This document shows positions 1 through 7,441 of a stretch of DNA of 64,000 nucleotides, piece by piece. How positions within the stretch are numbered: position 1 is the stretch's first letter; each line of letters starts with the position of its first letter. Below the pieces are notes generated by a model, which was not told the DNA's origin, did no database searches, and saw nothing but the letters and a program-made list of their open reading frames with translations. The stretch is taken from assembly GCA_014584315.1 (NCBI GenBank), contig JACTNA010000018.1, positions 248,001-312,000 on the forward strand, written 5' to 3'. The stretch is from Planctomycetota bacterium. GTDB lineage: Bacteria; Planctomycetota; Phycisphaerae; Phycisphaerales; UBA1924. Both the position numbers and the translations under genes were made by a program.

Positions 1-786
1 GGACCAGCGTGCGAGGAGCGAGCAGGCGGAGACGACGTCGACGTCGCGCAGGCCCGAGTATTCGCGCCTGCCCTTCGTGCCGCCGACGCGTTCGGCCCAG
101 GCCTTGTGCTCGTCGTGGCGCGGGTGCCCGGGGGGGGCATTGTCGGTCATCAGGCCTGTTCGGCGGTCGAAGTAGACGGTGGTCTCGATGGTGGTGTCGC
201 GGTTGCGGATGTCGACGGTGCGCGAGCCGACGAGGCCGATGGACGGGTCGTTCGTCGCGGCCTCGACGAGTCGTTGCGCCGCGTCGTCGGGCAGGTCGAT
301 GTCGTCGTCCACGAGCCAGACGTAGTCGGGGGGCGTGGGCGAGTCGGGCACATCGAAGGCGTGCTGGACGTAGGCGAATCCGGTGTTGAAGCCGCCGCAC
401 CCGCCGAGGTTGTGCGCGTTGCGGACGACGGTGAGGGACCGGAGTCCGGCGCGGTTCGGGCCGCGCCCCGTCGGCGTCGGCTCGGCGAACGCCGGCTCGT
501 GGGCGTGCTGGGTCGGGTTGGGCACGATGCGCTCGGCACCCCAACGCTCGACGAGCAGCTCCGCGGTGCCGTCGGTGGAGGCGTTGTCGACGACGACGGC
601 GTCGATGGCGGATCGCGGGAATCGCTGGCGTGCGAGGGCGGCGATCACGTCGCAGACCATGGCCGCGCGGTTCCACGTCACGATGATGACGGCGACGTTC
701 GGGGGCGGGATCGGGGTGTGCGCATCGACCGCGACGGGGCGTTTCGTGTGCGAAACAGGCTGTGCGGGCGCGGTCGGGTCGCTCAT
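1..786 (-). CDS. Family 2 glycosyltransferase, GlfT2-like (C-terminus beyond the window)
   Basis: Reading the minus strand from an ATG at 786 gives an uninterrupted frame of 262 codons that runs off the left edge, so only the N-terminal part is present. After a disordered start of about 28 residues comes a GT-A fold beginning NVAVIIVTWNRA. It is followed by VVVDNASTDGT (nucleotide-sugar binding), NLGGCGGFNTGF, and WLVDDDID, the DXD-type metal site. The GG-rich loop and DDD site resemble galactofuranosyltransferase GlfT2-like enzymes, which extend surface glycans with UDP-sugars. The start lies 10 bases after the stop of the upstream glycosyltransferase, so the two are probably one transcript. 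The glycosyltransferase call is firm; sugar specificity is inferred. Confidence 0.85.
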   Translation of the reverse strand, partial: MSDPTAPAQPVSHTKRPVAVDAHTPIPPPNVAVIIVTWNRAAMVCDVIAALARQRFPRSAIDAVVVDNASTDGTAELLVERWGAERIVPNPTQHAHEPAFAEPTPTGRGPNRAGLRSLTVVRNAHNLGGCGGFNTGFAYVQHAFDVPDSPTPPDYVWLVDDDIDLPDDAAQRLVEAATNDPSIGLVGSRTVDIRNRDTTIETTVYFDRRTGLMTDNAPPGHPRHDEHKAWAERVGGTKGRREYSGLRDVDVVSACSLLARWS

Positions 787-796
787 GCGGATCGGC

Positions 797-2491
797 TCAG
801 GCGGTCGCGGCGGCGGCCCGGCGGCGCGACGCCTCGTGGATGCACTCAGCGTAGACGGCCTCGACCTCGGCCGCATGGGTCTGGATCGACTTTGGCGGGC
901 GGACGCCTTCTCGCAGGCGCGTGAGCGTCCACGGCTCGCGGGCGACACGGGCGAGCGTGCGGGCGAGGTCGTAGCGGTCGTTCCCGCGGAAGAGCAGGCC
1001 GTTCTCGCCGTGGCGCACGAAGTCGGGGATGCCGCCGACGGCCGCGCCGAGGACGGGGACGCGGCAGGCGAAGAACTCGAAGACGGTCTGAGGGCCGTTG
1101 TCCCACCAGGTGCTGGGGACGACGCCGAGGTCCTGCCCGCCGAGCATCCACGGGATGTCGCGGTACTCGTAGCCCTCGAACCACCGCAGGCCCGCGAGGC
1201 GCGGCTGGAGTCGGCTGAAGCGCCACTCGGTGCGCTTGCCGCCGAGGGCGTAGACGGAGACCTCGAATCGTGCGAGCACCTCGGGCGTGAGGAGTTCGAG
1301 GGCGTCGGCGAGGACGTGGAGGCCCTTGTACGGGTTGTCGTAGCCCATGAAGGCGAGGCGGACGGGGCGGGGGCGGTCGCGGTCGAAGGGGGGGGGGTCG
1401 AAGACGAGTTCGGCGTGCCGGGCGGCCAGTTCGCCTGCGCGGGTGCCGATGTGCAGCGTGCGCAGCCGCGCCGGGCTGACGCCGAGCGACTCGAACTTGC
1501 GGTGGACGAAGTCCGAGACGGCGAGGACCGCGTCGCAGCGGTTCAGGGCGCGGAGCATGGCGAGTCGGCGGCGGCCGTAGCGCGTGGACGGGTCGGGCGG
1601 GGGTTCGGGGCGCACGTCGTTGCCGAGCGGCTGCCACTCGGGCGAGTCCGGTCGCGGTCGGAAGGCGGCGTCGGCCTCGGTGCGGAGCGCGACGGTTCGG
1701 CCGCGGGTTTCTTCGCCGGGGCGGGGCCGCGGCAGCAGCACGTCGGCCGGCCCGAGGACCGGACGCGCGGCGGGGTCGGGGGCGGTCGGATTGGCGGCGG
1801 GGGGGGGCTGTTCGTTCTGCACGGGCAGCGCGATCGCGCGCACCAGCCGGCCGAGGACGGACGGCGTGCGGGATGGAAGCGCCGGGCCGCCGCCCGTCTG
1901 CGGTGCGAGGCCCGCCCGGCGCAGGCGCTCCTCGCGCGGATCGCAGGCTTCGATGCACCCGTCGCATCGCCTGCCGCCCTCCGCGCTGTGGCACGGGCGA
2001 GTGTGCCCCTGCATCAGGTAGACCTGGGGGCAGATGGTGTGGTAGTTGTGGAGCGAGACGATGACGCGCGCGCCCGGCCAGTCGCCGTCGGGACGCTGGG
2101 CGACCTCGACGCAGCCGGCGGAGAAGCCCTCGAGGTTGTGGAAGTGGACGGCGTCCGGGCGGAGCCTGGCGAGGAACTCTGCGAAGCGGTCTTCGAGTTC
2201 GGGGGCGGCGATCTCGTCTTCGGGGGCGTTGAACTGGAGGATGGAGGGGGCGAGAACGGGGCTGTTGACGACCTCGAAGACGCGGATGCCGAGCCAGTCG
2301 TCGTGGCGTCGGATCTCGCAGGGAGCGACGCGGGCGTCCTGGGCGGTGAACCGCGTCCCGCCGCAGAGGGCGACGACCTCGTGACCTCGTCGGAGGAGTT
2401 CGAGCGCGAGGGCCTGGAGATAGCCGTTGGCGCCGCCGCCGACGGCCGCGCCGTCCCAGATGTAGGCCCAGTTGACGAGGAGAATCCGCAT
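797..2491 (-). CDS. Family 4 glycosyltransferase with a Cys cluster and a disordered insertion
   Basis: A 564-residue GT-B protein. The N-terminal Rossmann half begins MRILLVNWAY with a glycine-rich loop (GGGANGYLQALA). The C-terminal half holds the donor-binding stretch, with EFFACRVPVLGAAVGGIPDF matching the usual E-x7-E region of family 4. NYHTICPQVYL and a Cys cluster (CDGC, EAC) at about 148-182 are common in this subgroup. Unusual is a Pro/Arg-rich, probably unstructured insertion at about 195-300 between the two halves. No signal peptide or membrane segment is seen, so it probably acts in the cytoplasm. It is the upstream member of a two-gene glycan operon; acceptor and sugar cannot be told from the sequence. 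Confidence 0.88.
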   Translation of the reverse strand: MRILLVNWAYIWDGAAVGGGANGYLQALALELLRRGHEVVALCGGTRFTAQDARVAPCEIRRHDDWLGIRVFEVVNSPVLAPSILQFNAPEDEIAAPELEDRFAEFLARLRPDAVHFHNLEGFSAGCVEVAQRPDGDWPGARVIVSLHNYHTICPQVYLMQGHTRPCHSAEGGRRCDGCIEACDPREERLRRAGLAPQTGGGPALPSRTPSVLGRLVRAIALPVQNEQPPPAANPTAPDPAARPVLGPADVLLPRPRPGEETRGRTVALRTEADAAFRPRPDSPEWQPLGNDVRPEPPPDPSTRYGRRRLAMLRALNRCDAVLAVSDFVHRKFESLGVSPARLRTLHIGTRAGELAARHAELVFDPPPFDRDRPRPVRLAFMGYDNPYKGLHVLADALELLTPEVLARFEVSVYALGGKRTEWRFSRLQPRLAGLRWFEGYEYRDIPWMLGGQDLGVVPSTWWDNGPQTVFEFFACRVPVLGAAVGGIPDFVRHGENGLLFRGNDRYDLARTLARVAREPWTLTRLREGVRPPKSIQTHAAEVEAVYAECIHEASRRRAAAATA

Positions 2492-2539
2492 TCGAGCCGA
2501 GTATAGGGAGAGCGCGTGTCGTGCTTTGTGCGCCGTTTG

Positions 2540-2548
2540 TGGTATGAT
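2540..2548 (+). promoter_or_regulatory. Extended -10 promoter candidate
   Basis: TGGTATGAT in the divergent gap between the glycosyltransferase start (2491, minus) and the small membrane protein (2638, plus). TATGAT differs from the sigma-70 -10 consensus at one base and has the upstream TG of an extended -10. The -35 position about 16 bases earlier (GTGCTT) is poor, as is often tolerated with an extended -10. Confidence 0.4.
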
Positions 2549-2637
2549 CGGGTACGGCCGAGTGGATTCGGGCGACGATCGTGCTATGACTGGTGCGGCC
2601 GCACGCGGATCGTCGCGGCGACGGAGCGAAGCAGGCG

Positions 2638-2964
2638 ATGGACTGGATGGCCAGGATCCGATTCCGTGTGCTCGCGTTCCTGCTGGGGCTGACGCTCGCG
2701 GTGCTGGGAACGATCTCGCTGACGGCGTTGCCGGCGTGGCCGGTGGTGGGCGTGGCGTTCGCGGCGGCGGCGGTGGCGGTGAACCACATGACGTCGCGGC
2801 TGAAGGCTCCGGTCTGCCACGGGTGCGGGGTGGAACTGCCGGATGAACCGCCCGGGGCCTACGGCGTGGTGTGCGCGGAGTGCGGGTTCGTCACGCTGCC
2901 GATGGGCGCGCTCGCGGCGGATGAAGAGCCTGTGGACGAAGGCGAAGACGAAGCGACGGCGTGA
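2638..2964 (+). CDS. Small membrane protein with zinc ribbon
   Basis: 108 residues from the ATG at 2638, which has GGAG about 12 bases upstream; an in-frame ATG lies 45 bases earlier and another 9 bases later. Two hydrophobic stretches at about 10-30 and 34-50 form a probable membrane hairpin. They are followed by a compact zinc ribbon with two CxxC knuckles (CHGC and CAEC) and an acidic tail (EEPVDEGEDEATA). The arrangement places the zinc ribbon on one membrane face, probably the cytoplasmic one. The family is not recognised. It converges on trigger factor with a 24-base gap and no visible terminator. Confidence 0.6.
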   Translation: MDWMARIRFRVLAFLLGLTLAVLGTISLTALPAWPVVGVAFAAAAVAVNHMTSRLKAPVCHGCGVELPDEPPGAYGVVCAECGFVTLPMGALAADEEPVDEGEDEATA

Positions 2965-2988
2965 GCGTGCTCTGCCTGCGCGGTCGGG

Positions 2989-4368
2989 TCAGGCGTCAAG
3001 GCCTTCGGACTCGACGAGTTTGTTGTATTCCTCGGCGGGCATCTCGGTGATCTCGGCGTCGGCGAGGAGGGCGTCGAGCGTCTTGTGCTCGCGGATCTGC
3101 TGGTAGATGGTGCCTGCCTGTCCGGACTGGAGGAGTTCCTGGCGGAGTTTCTCGGGGCGGACGCCGCGCGAGGCCGCGATCTGCGCGATGCGGGCGTTGA
3201 CCTCGCCCTCGGTGACGCCGACGTTCAGCTGCTCCGCGATGGTGTGGAGGATGAAGAGGAGCTTGAGTTCGTTGGCGGCGGCCTCGTTGGAGGCGTTTCG
3301 CATGTCGGCGACCTGCTCCTCGACGTGCTGGGGGTCGATGCCGCGGTAGGCGAGTTCCATCTTGCGCCGCGCCAGGTTTCGTTCCGCCTGGTTGGCCGTG
3401 AGGCGTTCGGGGAGGTCCATCTTGACGGTCCTGGCGAGGTGGCGGGCGATCTGCTGGCGCATGGCGACCTGCTGCTGGACCGTGGCCCGGTCGAAGAGGC
3501 GCGAGCGGATCTCGTCCTTGAGGGCGTCCACGGTGCCGAAGCCCATGGCGAGCGAGATGGCGTCCGGCGAGGCGGGGACGATGCGGTCGGCGCGCTCGAC
3601 CTCGAAGGTCATGGTGAGCCTGGCGTTGCGGACGCGCTCGAGTTCGTGGTTCTTGGGGCCGGTGGTGGTGATGGTGGCCTTCTGGCCGGGCTTGGGCAGG
3701 CCGAGTTGCTTGCCGAGGTCGTCGACCATCACGCCGAGGATCATGCCTCGGCCCTCGCGCTCGGGGGGGGGCACCTGCACGACCGCGCCGCGGATGTCGT
3801 AGATCTCGGTGCCGTCCTCGAGCGTCATGGTCGCGCGGCCGGTGAGGTAGTCGCCCGGCTCGGGGGCATCGCGTTCCTCGAGGGTGCCCTCGTTGACGCA
3901 GATGCGGTCGAGTTCGGCCTGGACCATCTCGTCCTTGACTTCGATGAGGGGCTTGCGGACCTTGATGCCCTTGAGGTCGGGGAGCGTGAACTCGGGGACG
4001 ACCTCGACCTCGACCTCGAACGAGAAGGGCTTGCCGATCTCGAGTTCGATCTTGTCGAGTTCCGGGCTGACGGGATCGCCGAGCACCTTGAGTTTGTGCT
4101 CCTCGACGGCCTTGCCGTAGGCGTCGGCAACGAGGCGGGCCTTGGTCTCGCGGCGGAGGGTGTCGCCGAAGCGTCGCTCGATGAGTCGGCGCGGGGCGCG
4201 GCCCTTGCGGAAGCCGGGCAACTGGGCCTCGACCATGAGGGTGTCGAATGAGTCCTCCATCTGGCCGGAGACGGCCTCGGCGGGGATCTCGATGGTCAGT
4301 TTCTTGCGGCTCGGCCCGGCGTCGGTGACGGTGACGTTGGGGCGGATTTCGGTGGTTGCCTCGGCCAT
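2989..4368 (-). CDS. tig: Trigger factor, ribosome-associated chaperone and prolyl isomerase
   Basis: 459 residues, starting MAEATTEIRPNVTVTDAG. The N-terminal ribosome-binding domain carries the signature loop GFRKGRAPRRLIERRFG. An FKBP-like middle domain (about 165-260) and a long helical C-terminal chaperone domain ending EEYNKLVESEGLDA follow, the usual order and near the usual length (about 430-450). It binds the ribosomal exit tunnel and shields nascent chains. The frame stays open upstream to 4581, but that extension reads antisense through the tRNA gene and lacks homology, so the ATG at 4368 is used. The gene is divergent from the tRNA. It is not next to clpP/clpX here; clpX lies 43 kb away. 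Confidence 0.95.
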   Translation of the reverse strand: MAEATTEIRPNVTVTDAGPSRKKLTIEIPAEAVSGQMEDSFDTLMVEAQLPGFRKGRAPRRLIERRFGDTLRRETKARLVADAYGKAVEEHKLKVLGDPVSPELDKIELEIGKPFSFEVEVEVVPEFTLPDLKGIKVRKPLIEVKDEMVQAELDRICVNEGTLEERDAPEPGDYLTGRATMTLEDGTEIYDIRGAVVQVPPPEREGRGMILGVMVDDLGKQLGLPKPGQKATITTTGPKNHELERVRNARLTMTFEVERADRIVPASPDAISLAMGFGTVDALKDEIRSRLFDRATVQQQVAMRQQIARHLARTVKMDLPERLTANQAERNLARRKMELAYRGIDPQHVEEQVADMRNASNEAAANELKLLFILHTIAEQLNVGVTEGEVNARIAQIAASRGVRPEKLRQELLQSGQAGTIYQQIREHKTLDALLADAEITEMPAEEYNKLVESEGLDA

Positions 4369-4489
4369 CGGTCGGTCTCCGGGGGCGCGCCCCGGGGCCG
4401 ACCCGACAAGGGCAGGCCCGTCCAGCGCGCGGGGGGGCAAGTCTAGCGGCCGGCTATCGGCGATCCACGGCGTTGTCTTGGGCGACCTG

Positions 4490-4518
4490 TTGACCCCGAA
4501 CGGCGGGCGGCCCACGAT
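4490..4518 (+). promoter_or_regulatory. Sigma-70-type promoter for tRNA-Leu
   Basis: TTGACC at 4490-4495, 17 bases, then CACGAT at 4513-4518. The tRNA begins 10 bases after the -10 hexamer, so a start a few bases before the mature 5' end is expected. The -35 matches five of six consensus positions; the -10 matches three of six, including the critical A and final T. Confidence 0.5.
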
Positions 4519-4528
4519 TCGGGGCGAG

Positions 4529-4612
4529 GCCGGAGTGGCGGAACTGGCAGACGCAGCGGATTCAAAATCCGCCGCCCGCAAGGGCTTGGGGGTTCGACTC
4601 CCCCCTCCGGCA
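4529..4612 (+). tRNA. tRNA-Leu, anticodon CAA
   Basis: An 84-base class II tRNA. The acceptor arms GCCGGAG (4529-4535) and CTCCGGC (4605-4611) pair perfectly, with discriminator A at 4612. The anticodon stem GCGGA/TCCGC encloses loop TTCAAAA, giving CAA at 4563-4565, which reads the Leu codon UUG. A long variable arm (around GCCCGCAAGGGCTTG) and a GGTTCGACTC T-loop are present. No CCA is encoded, so it is added after transcription. UUG is a rare codon in a genome this GC-rich. Confidence 0.96.
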
Positions 4613-4739
4613 TTGGAGTCGCGTGGCCGCGCCTAGGGTTGAAACCCGCGGGCCGCACGGCTCGCAGGCTGCCCGACGCGGAGGACGGTCGCGGGCGGCC
4701 CTCCACACGAACATCCTCGCACGGAAAGGAACGCGCACC

Positions 4740-5072
4740 ATGTCCGACACACCCGAGGGCGCCCAGCAGCGCCAGATCCAGATGCGCATCGACGAGTCGA
4801 AGATGCACAGCACGTACGCGAACACCATCCGCACTTCGACCACGCAGGACGAGGTCATCCTGGACTTCGGCGTGAACCTGCCGGTGCAGGGGCCGGACGG
4901 GCAGACCGCGCTGCTGTTCGCCGTCGGCAGCCGAGTCATCATGAACTGGGCGGGCGCGAAGCGCCTGGCGATCAGCCTCGGGCAGGTGATCCGGCAGTAT
5001 GAGGAGCGGCACGGGGAAATCCCCTTGCAGCGGCCCGGCCCGCAGCAGGGCGGGCCTCGTCTGGCCGACTGA
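4740..5072 (+). CDS. DUF3467 family protein
   Basis: 110 residues from the ATG at 4740, preceded by an AAAGGA ribosome binding site. The body matches the small all-beta DUF3467 family: QIQMRIDESKMHSTYANTIR, then DEVILDFG and a conserved VIMNWAGAKRL stretch leading into a helix that ends YEERHGEIPLQ. No catalytic residues, signal peptide or membrane segment are visible. The family is widespread in bacteria and has no established function. The gene is monocistronic: tRNA-Leu upstream and an intrinsic terminator 30 bases downstream. Confidence 0.85.
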   Translation: MSDTPEGAQQRQIQMRIDESKMHSTYANTIRTSTTQDEVILDFGVNLPVQGPDGQTALLFAVGSRVIMNWAGAKRLAISLGQVIRQYEERHGEIPLQRPGPQQGGPRLAD

Positions 5073-5102
5073 TCGGTCGCTGACCATCGAAGGGCGACAT
5101 CC

Positions 5103-5138
5103 AGCCCCACTGCCGGGAAGGCCGGAGTGGGGCTTTTT
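5103..5138 (+). terminator. Intrinsic terminator after the DUF3467 gene
   Basis: AGCCCCACT (5103-5111) pairs with AGTGGGGCT (5126-5134). A GC-rich loop that can itself pair (GCCGG/CCGG) lies between them, and five T follow (5134-5138). It sits 30 bases after the DUF3467 stop. Confidence 0.85.
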
Positions 5139-5150
5139 CGCGCGCGGCCG

Positions 5151-5180
5151 TTGCGGAGGCCGGCTCGGGTCCGGTACGCT
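5151..5180 (+). promoter_or_regulatory. Promoter candidate for the TPR lipoprotein
   Basis: TTGCGG (5151-5156), 18 bases, TACGCT (5175-5180), just after the terminator and 31 bases before the ATG at 5212. The match is moderate but the position is right for a short leader carrying AAGGAG. Confidence 0.35.
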
Positions 5181-5211
5181 GGGGACAGCCTTTGCACAAG
5201 GAGCGTGACGC

Positions 5212-5910
5212 ATGAGCGCAAGGCTTGGGATGGTGTTTCTGGCCGCCGGTGCGTGCTGCGGGTTGGCCCTGCCGGGGTGTTCCGGGGGCGGTGGAGTTCG
5301 CGGCGCGCCCGGTGTGGCGGCGACGGCGGGTCCGGAGTCGCAGGACCAGTGGGACTACCGCCGCATCCGGTTCGCCGAGGCGATGCGCGGGCTGCGCATC
5401 CAGGACGGGCTGGTGCGTGTGGACGAGGCAGCGGCGGCGGACCTGGTGCGCGGGCTGGGCGTGGCGGACTCCGCGCCGGCGGTTGCGCGCGGGCACGCGC
5501 TGATGGGCGAGAACGACTTCACGGGCGCGACGGGCGAGTACCGGCTGGCGATCCTGGCGGACCGCGACAACGCTCGTGCGTACGAGGGGTTGGGCGATGC
5601 GCTGCTCGGGAAGCGCAAGGACGGCGATGCGCTGGCGGCGTACCGGACGGCGGCGATGCTCGACCCGGCGAACGCGGACCTGCGTCTGAAGTTCGCCGAG
5701 ACGATCAACCGCTCGGGCGACCTGGCGGGTTGGGCGGCGGAACTCGGGCGGATCGTGGCGTTCGCGCCCGAGCACGGCGGGGCGCACGCGCGGCTGGCGG
5801 TGGCCCGGTACTACCTCGGCGACCTCGAGGGCGCGCGGGCGGAGGTTGCGCTGGCCGAGCGGTTCGGCGGCGTCGTTCCCCCCCAACTCAAGGCGATGAT
5901 CGGCGAGTGA
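5212..5910 (+). CDS. TPR-repeat lipoprotein
   Basis: 232 residues. The N-terminus is a lipoprotein signal peptide with lipobox LPGC (Cys at about 23), so the mature protein should be lipid-anchored on the outside of a membrane. Helical tetratricopeptide repeats follow from about residue 90: GHALMGENDFTGATGEYRLA, then YEGLGDALLGKRKDGDALAA, then a third ending RYYLGDLEGARAEVALAERF. Such repeats mediate protein-protein contact; no enzymatic motif is present. AAGGAG lies 8 bases before the ATG. The propeller protein starts 46 bases downstream and may be cotranscribed. Partner unknown. Confidence 0.8.
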   Translation: MSARLGMVFLAAGACCGLALPGCSGGGGVRGAPGVAATAGPESQDQWDYRRIRFAEAMRGLRIQDGLVRVDEAAAADLVRGLGVADSAPAVARGHALMGENDFTGATGEYRLAILADRDNARAYEGLGDALLGKRKDGDALAAYRTAAMLDPANADLRLKFAETINRSGDLAGWAAELGRIVAFAPEHGGAHARLAVARYYLGDLEGARAEVALAERFGGVVPPQLKAMIGE

Positions 5911-5956
5911 CACCCGTCGCCGCGGATGCCCGCGGCGTTGCACGCAGGAGAATGCG

Positions 5957-7423
5957 ATGATGCGCGGCAGCATGAAGATCGGCGCGGCGGCGGCGGTTCT
6001 GGGGGCGGCGGCAGCGGTGGCGCAGCCGGTGGTCGGGCCGCAGAAGCGGGTGGACCCGAACAACACGACGAACGCGGCCGTCAACGAAACGACCATGGCG
6101 GTGACGGACTCGAACCCGAACCACATCGTCGGCGGGTGGAACGACTATCGGAGCAACATCAAGTCGTTTTTCACGCTGTCGCTGAACGGGGGGGCGACGT
6201 GGAACGACTTCGCGATCCGCCCGCCGGCGCCCTACCAGTCCACGGTCGAGGGCGATCCGATGACCGCGCTGGACCACCGGGACGGGACGCTCTACGCGGG
6301 GGCGATGTCGTTCGCGAGCAACGGCGGCATCTATGTGGCGCGGAAGGACCCCGGCTCGAACACGTTCAACGCGTCCGTGATGGCCCGCATCTCGGGGAGC
6401 GTGGACAAGGGGTGGATGTGCGTGGGTCCCGACCCGAACGACCTGAATAACCCGAGCAAGTCGATCGTCTATGTCACGTACAACCAGGGGCTGATCCGGT
6501 CCACCGACAAGGGGCAGACGTGGACCGCGCCGTTGGCGATCGCGGGCGGGTCGATCGGGTTCCTGCCGCGCGTCGGCCCCAGCGGGACGCTGTACATCCT
6601 GTACTGGGACTTCAGCAACGGGATCTGGATCCGCACCAGCACGAACGGCGGCGTGAGCATGACGCCCGCGGTGCGGGTGGCGACGCGGATGGACGTGTGG
6701 GGGATCGACGGGACGCGGTTCCCGGGGTCGTTCCGCGTGCCGCCGCTGGCGTACCTGGCGGTCGATCCGGTCGATGAGACGCTGTACGTGGTGTATTTCG
6801 ACACGACGCAGGTGTCGGGGGGCAACCGGGACGTTGACCTGTACTTCACGAAGAGCACGAACAAGGGGGCGAACTGGAGCGTGCCGAAGGTGATCAACGG
6901 GGCGGCGGGCAACGCCCAGGCGGACTCGTTCTTCCCGTGGCTGGAGGTGGACCGGACGGGTCGGATCGGGATGCTGTTCTACGACACCCGCCATGTGGCG
7001 CAGAACGATAACGCCACCCATGCGTGGATCGACGCGTACTACTCCTACTCCGAGGACCAGGGCGCAACATGGAAGGAGATCCGGCTGACGCCGTCGAGTT
7101 GGAGCAGCCAGTTCGACGGGATCGGGGGCGGGTTCATCGGCGACTACCTCGGGATGGGGCAGGCGCACGGGGCGGCGGGGTCGTACTTCTGGCCGCTGTA
7201 CCTCTCGGGCCAGGGCAACCAGCCGCACCAGTACACGCACAAGATCTACCACCCCTGCCCCGGCGACTTCAACGCGGACGAGGCCATCAACACGCTCGAC
7301 GTGCTGGACTTCCTGAACGCGTGGAACGCGAAGACGGCGAAGGGGGACTTCAACGGCGACGGCGCGTGGAACACGCTGGACGTGCTGGCGTTCCTGAATG
7401 CGTACAACGCGCCGTGCCCGTAG
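5957..7423 (+). CDS. Secreted Asp-box (sialidase-like) propeller protein with dockerin-like tail
   Basis: 488 residues. A signal peptide (about 1-22, ending AVAQP) precedes a beta-propeller marked by repeated Asp-box turns: SLNGGATW, STDKGQTW, STNKGANW and SEDQGATW. This is the pattern of sialidase/BNR folds. No set of sialidase arginines could be assigned with confidence, so a catalytic role is not claimed; it may only bind glycans. From about residue 433 comes a paired dockerin-like module (CPGDFNADEAINTLDVLDF and DFNGDGAWNTLDVLAF) ending CP. Its calcium-loop residues D/N-x-D/N-x are visible. AGGAG precedes tandem ATG codons. The SGNH gene follows after 18 bases, so the two are probably one operon. 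Confidence 0.8.
   Translation: MMRGSMKIGAAAAVLGAAAAVAQPVVGPQKRVDPNNTTNAAVNETTMAVTDSNPNHIVGGWNDYRSNIKSFFTLSLNGGATWNDFAIRPPAPYQSTVEGDPMTALDHRDGTLYAGAMSFASNGGIYVARKDPGSNTFNASVMARISGSVDKGWMCVGPDPNDLNNPSKSIVYVTYNQGLIRSTDKGQTWTAPLAIAGGSIGFLPRVGPSGTLYILYWDFSNGIWIRTSTNGGVSMTPAVRVATRMDVWGIDGTRFPGSFRVPPLAYLAVDPVDETLYVVYFDTTQVSGGNRDVDLYFTKSTNKGANWSVPKVINGAAGNAQADSFFPWLEVDRTGRIGMLFYDTRHVAQNDNATHAWIDAYYSYSEDQGATWKEIRLTPSSWSSQFDGIGGGFIGDYLGMGQAHGAAGSYFWPLYLSGQGNQPHQYTHKIYHPCPGDFNADEAINTLDVLDFLNAWNAKTAKGDFNGDGAWNTLDVLAFLNAYNAPCP
7301..7420 (+). repeat. Dockerin-like coding repeat, copy A
   Basis: The last 120 coding bases of the propeller gene align without gaps to 9053-9172 in the next gene. I count six mismatches, and the final 55 bases before the stop are identical. 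The remainder of the two genes is unrelated. Confidence 0.9.
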
Positions 7424-7441
7424 GCGACGGACGGGATCGAG

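Noticed and set aside
3085..4251. 388-residue frame opposite trigger factor
   Set aside because: Low-complexity Leu/Asp/Gly/Val composition typical of an antisense frame; the minus strand encodes a clear trigger factor.
4369..4581. N-terminal extension of trigger factor
   Set aside because: The frame is open but runs antisense through tRNA-Leu and has no similarity to the family; the ATG at 4368 fits the known N-terminus.
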